This document shows positions 62,672 through 64,000 of a stretch of 64,000 bases of DNA, piece after piece. Position 1 is the first letter of the stretch; the number at the start of each line of letters is the position of its first letter. Below the pieces are notes generated by a model. That model was given only the letters and a program-made list of their open reading frames with translations, was not told the DNA's origin and searched no databases. A program made the translations under genes and the position numbers. The stretch spans positions 250,001-314,000 of the forward strand of contig NZ_CP076562.1 in NCBI RefSeq assembly GCF_022174665.1, read 5' to 3'. The DNA comes from Eubacterium sp. MSJ-33 (lineage in GTDB: Bacteria; Bacillota; Clostridia; Lachnospirales; Lachnospiraceae).

Positions 62672-63433
62672 ATGAATAATTATAGGTTTACGATCAGCTA
62701 CGATGGCACGCGCTATCATGGCTGGGAAAGTAAAAAAGAAGTGGATACGATCGAAGGGAAACTGGAAACCGTATTCGCCAGAATGACAAATCAGGATGTA
62801 AAGATCCATGGAGCAGGGAGAACCGATGCGGGTGTGCATGCAAAGGGGATGGTTGCAAGTGGATTTTTAGATACTACGCTTACACCGGAAGAGATCAAGG
62901 CATATGCGAATCATTATCTGCCGGATGATATCTGTGTCAGGGATGTCATGGTGGCATCCGAGCGGTTTCATGCAAGACTCAATGCAAAGGGAAAGGTGTA
63001 TCAGTATACCTGCTATGTCGGTGATGGAAAGCCGGTGTTTGACCGGATGTATACGTGGGTATTGCCGGAATGGGTTACGAATGGGACACCAGACCGTATG
63101 CCGGATATAGAAGCGATGCAAAAGGCAGCAGGCTATCTTACAGGTACACATGATTTCAAAAGCTTTTGTGGAAATAATAAAATGAAGAAGTCCACGGTGC
63201 GGACAATCTATGATATTTCGATCATACAGGAGAAAGGGTATCTGCGGATGACCTTTCATGGAAATGGCTTCTTGCAGAATATGGTTCGAATATTGACCGG
63301 AACGTTGTTAGAGGTTGGCTATGGACGCAAAGATGCGGGAGATATGGAAGCGATACTTGCGGCCTGTGACAGGCAGACGGCGGGACCGACAGCACCTCCG
63401 CATGGCCTTACACTTCTGGAAGTAGAGTATTGA
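62672..63433 (+). CDS. truA: tRNA pseudouridine(38-40) synthase
   Basis: 253 residues. Catalytic Asp in GAGRTDAGVHAKGMV, with YDGTRYHGWESK at the N-terminus and FHGNGFLQNMVRILTG near the C-terminus. It converts uridines 38-40 of the tRNA anticodon arm to pseudouridine. GGAGAGAC precedes the ATG. Standard length for the family. Expressed after a dispersed repeat. Confidence 0.95.
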   Translation: MNNYRFTISYDGTRYHGWESKKEVDTIEGKLETVFARMTNQDVKIHGAGRTDAGVHAKGMVASGFLDTTLTPEEIKAYANHYLPDDICVRDVMVASERFHARLNAKGKVYQYTCYVGDGKPVFDRMYTWVLPEWVTNGTPDRMPDIEAMQKAAGYLTGTHDFKSFCGNNKMKKSTVRTIYDISIIQEKGYLRMTFHGNGFLQNMVRILTGTLLEVGYGRKDAGDMEAILAACDRQTAGPTAPPHGLTLLEVEY

Positions 63434-63457
63434 GCAGGACGAAAGGAAGGACACAAG

Positions 63458-63685
63458 ATGTCAGGATATTTGATTAAGGACACAACAAAGGAAGAACGTG
63501 AGCAGATCGTAGCGGAATCGCTCGGAAATATTGCGGCAACCTGTGATGGCTGTATGAGTGGCTTAGCGGAGATGTATCAGGATTACATCGATGGGAAGAA
63601 GGAACTGCGAGAGATTAATATGGAATTTAATGCCCGTTATGTGAAGGGAGAAGACATGCCACAGCGAAGCAGATGCCCGATGTGA
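63458..63685 (+). CDS. Small conserved protein, function unknown
   Basis: 75 residues, soluble, mostly helical. Includes LGNIAATCDGCMSGLAEMYQ and DYIDGKKELREINMEFNARY. AAAGGAAGG precedes the ATG, 24 bases after truA. The paired Cys in ATCDGC and Cys near the end could bind metal. I recall similar small proteins in Lachnospiraceae genomes but no named family. Confidence 0.6.
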   Translation: MSGYLIKDTTKEEREQIVAESLGNIAATCDGCMSGLAEMYQDYIDGKKELREINMEFNARYVKGEDMPQRSRCPM

Positions 63686-63765
63686 TTGAACTATACGTTC
63701 ATAGACATTTGTACCTGTAGCGGGTACAATGATTGCTAGGTATGAAAAACGGAAGGGGATAAGAG

Positions 63766-64000
63766 ATGGTTAAATGTTTTGTTACAGGCGATAATCATAT
63801 CGGAAAAAAATACGACCGATATCCGGAGATTCGAGATCTGCTGATTGAAAGCCGGTTTGAGTGTCTGCAGGATATGATCCAATACGCTGAACGGGATAAG
63901 TGCGAGTTGTTTATTGTAACGGGGGATTTGTTTGAGAATACAAATACGGTCAAAGTAGCAGATGTAAAGCAAGTTGCTGAAATTCTGGCAGCGTTTTCAG
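63766..64000 (+). CDS. SbcD-like metallophosphoesterase / exonuclease subunit (3' truncated by window)
   Basis: The first 78 codons encode a calcineurin-like phosphoesterase start: VKCFVTGDNHIGKKYDRYPE (D-x-H metal site) and ELFIVTGDLFENTNTVKVAD (GDL, second metal site). This matches DNA repair nucleases of the SbcD/Mre11 class and related DNA repair exonucleases. GGAAGGGG lies eight bases before ATG 63766. The rest, and a likely SbcC partner, are outside the window. Confidence 0.75.
   Translation, partial: MVKCFVTGDNHIGKKYDRYPEIRDLLIESRFECLQDMIQYAERDKCELFIVTGDLFENTNTVKVADVKQVAEILAAFS

Overview
The window looks like chromosome from a low-to-mid GC, Gram-positive anaerobe of the Clostridia, most likely a motile Lachnospiraceae gut bacterium (Roseburia / Agathobacter / Lachnospira-like). 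The evidence is protein-level: type 2 GalT beside GalK, IscU/NifS pair, CheV and CheX, an LTA-synthase-type enzyme, a propeller hybrid histidine kinase, and a rlmD (rumA) gene with the long C-terminal tail I associate with this family. The genus is an inference; there is no rRNA here to confirm it.

Layout. 1-9.9 kb: end of a CheV-like gene, argD-like aminotransferase, M18 aminopeptidase, a 1444-residue hybrid sensor kinase with an unusual H-box, then a ThiS-like sulfur carrier next to a rhodanese-TtcA fusion, and bioB. 9.9-17.7 kb: a copper module (CsoR with its operator, CopA, a CopZ-like protein), a MATE exporter, a LysR regulator, the Fe-S pair NifS/NifU and an HD hydrolase. 17.7-22.5 kb: divergent galR / galK-galT with palindromic operators and a 20-codon leader ORF, then two tRNA-Gly(GCC) genes. 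22.7-32.5 kb: LTA-synthase-like protein, CheX, GuaB, a complete pantothenate-to-CoA cluster (DUF2520 dehydrogenase, panB, panC, panD, coaBC) and a YitT protein.

32.6-47.5 kb: rlmD has been entered at its 3' end by a 13.3-kb integrative element bounded by an 11-bp direct repeat in the same reading frame. The element supplies rlmD with a replacement tail, and its serine recombinase is translated into the original rlmD tail. Cargo: DUF5688 protein, ArdC-like antirestriction protein, RelBE-type toxin-antitoxin, a lipoprotein, two paralogous VirD4-type coupling proteins flanking a ClpP-like protease, three tiny hydrophobic ORFs, and about 2.5 kb of non-coding DNA containing several periodic repeat arrays. 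No relaxase and no other type IV secretion gene is visible.

47.5-56 kb: accessory, AT-rich DNA: a small ORF with an internal stop, an ABC-F ribosome-protection gene behind an elaborate attenuator-like leader, a P-loop kinase/GNAT fusion, an ORF6N gene with an operator-like palindrome both in its promoter and inside its coding region, an HTH protein with an unusual C-terminal domain, and an SF2 helicase carrying two membrane segments. 56-64 kb: a large HTH regulator, a sortase-anchored surface protein, the decayed remains of a mannoside operon (AraC, beta-mannosidase, AGE epimerase fragments) in front of an intact fructokinase, a GNAT protein, truA, a small conserved protein and the start of a SbcD-like phosphoesterase.
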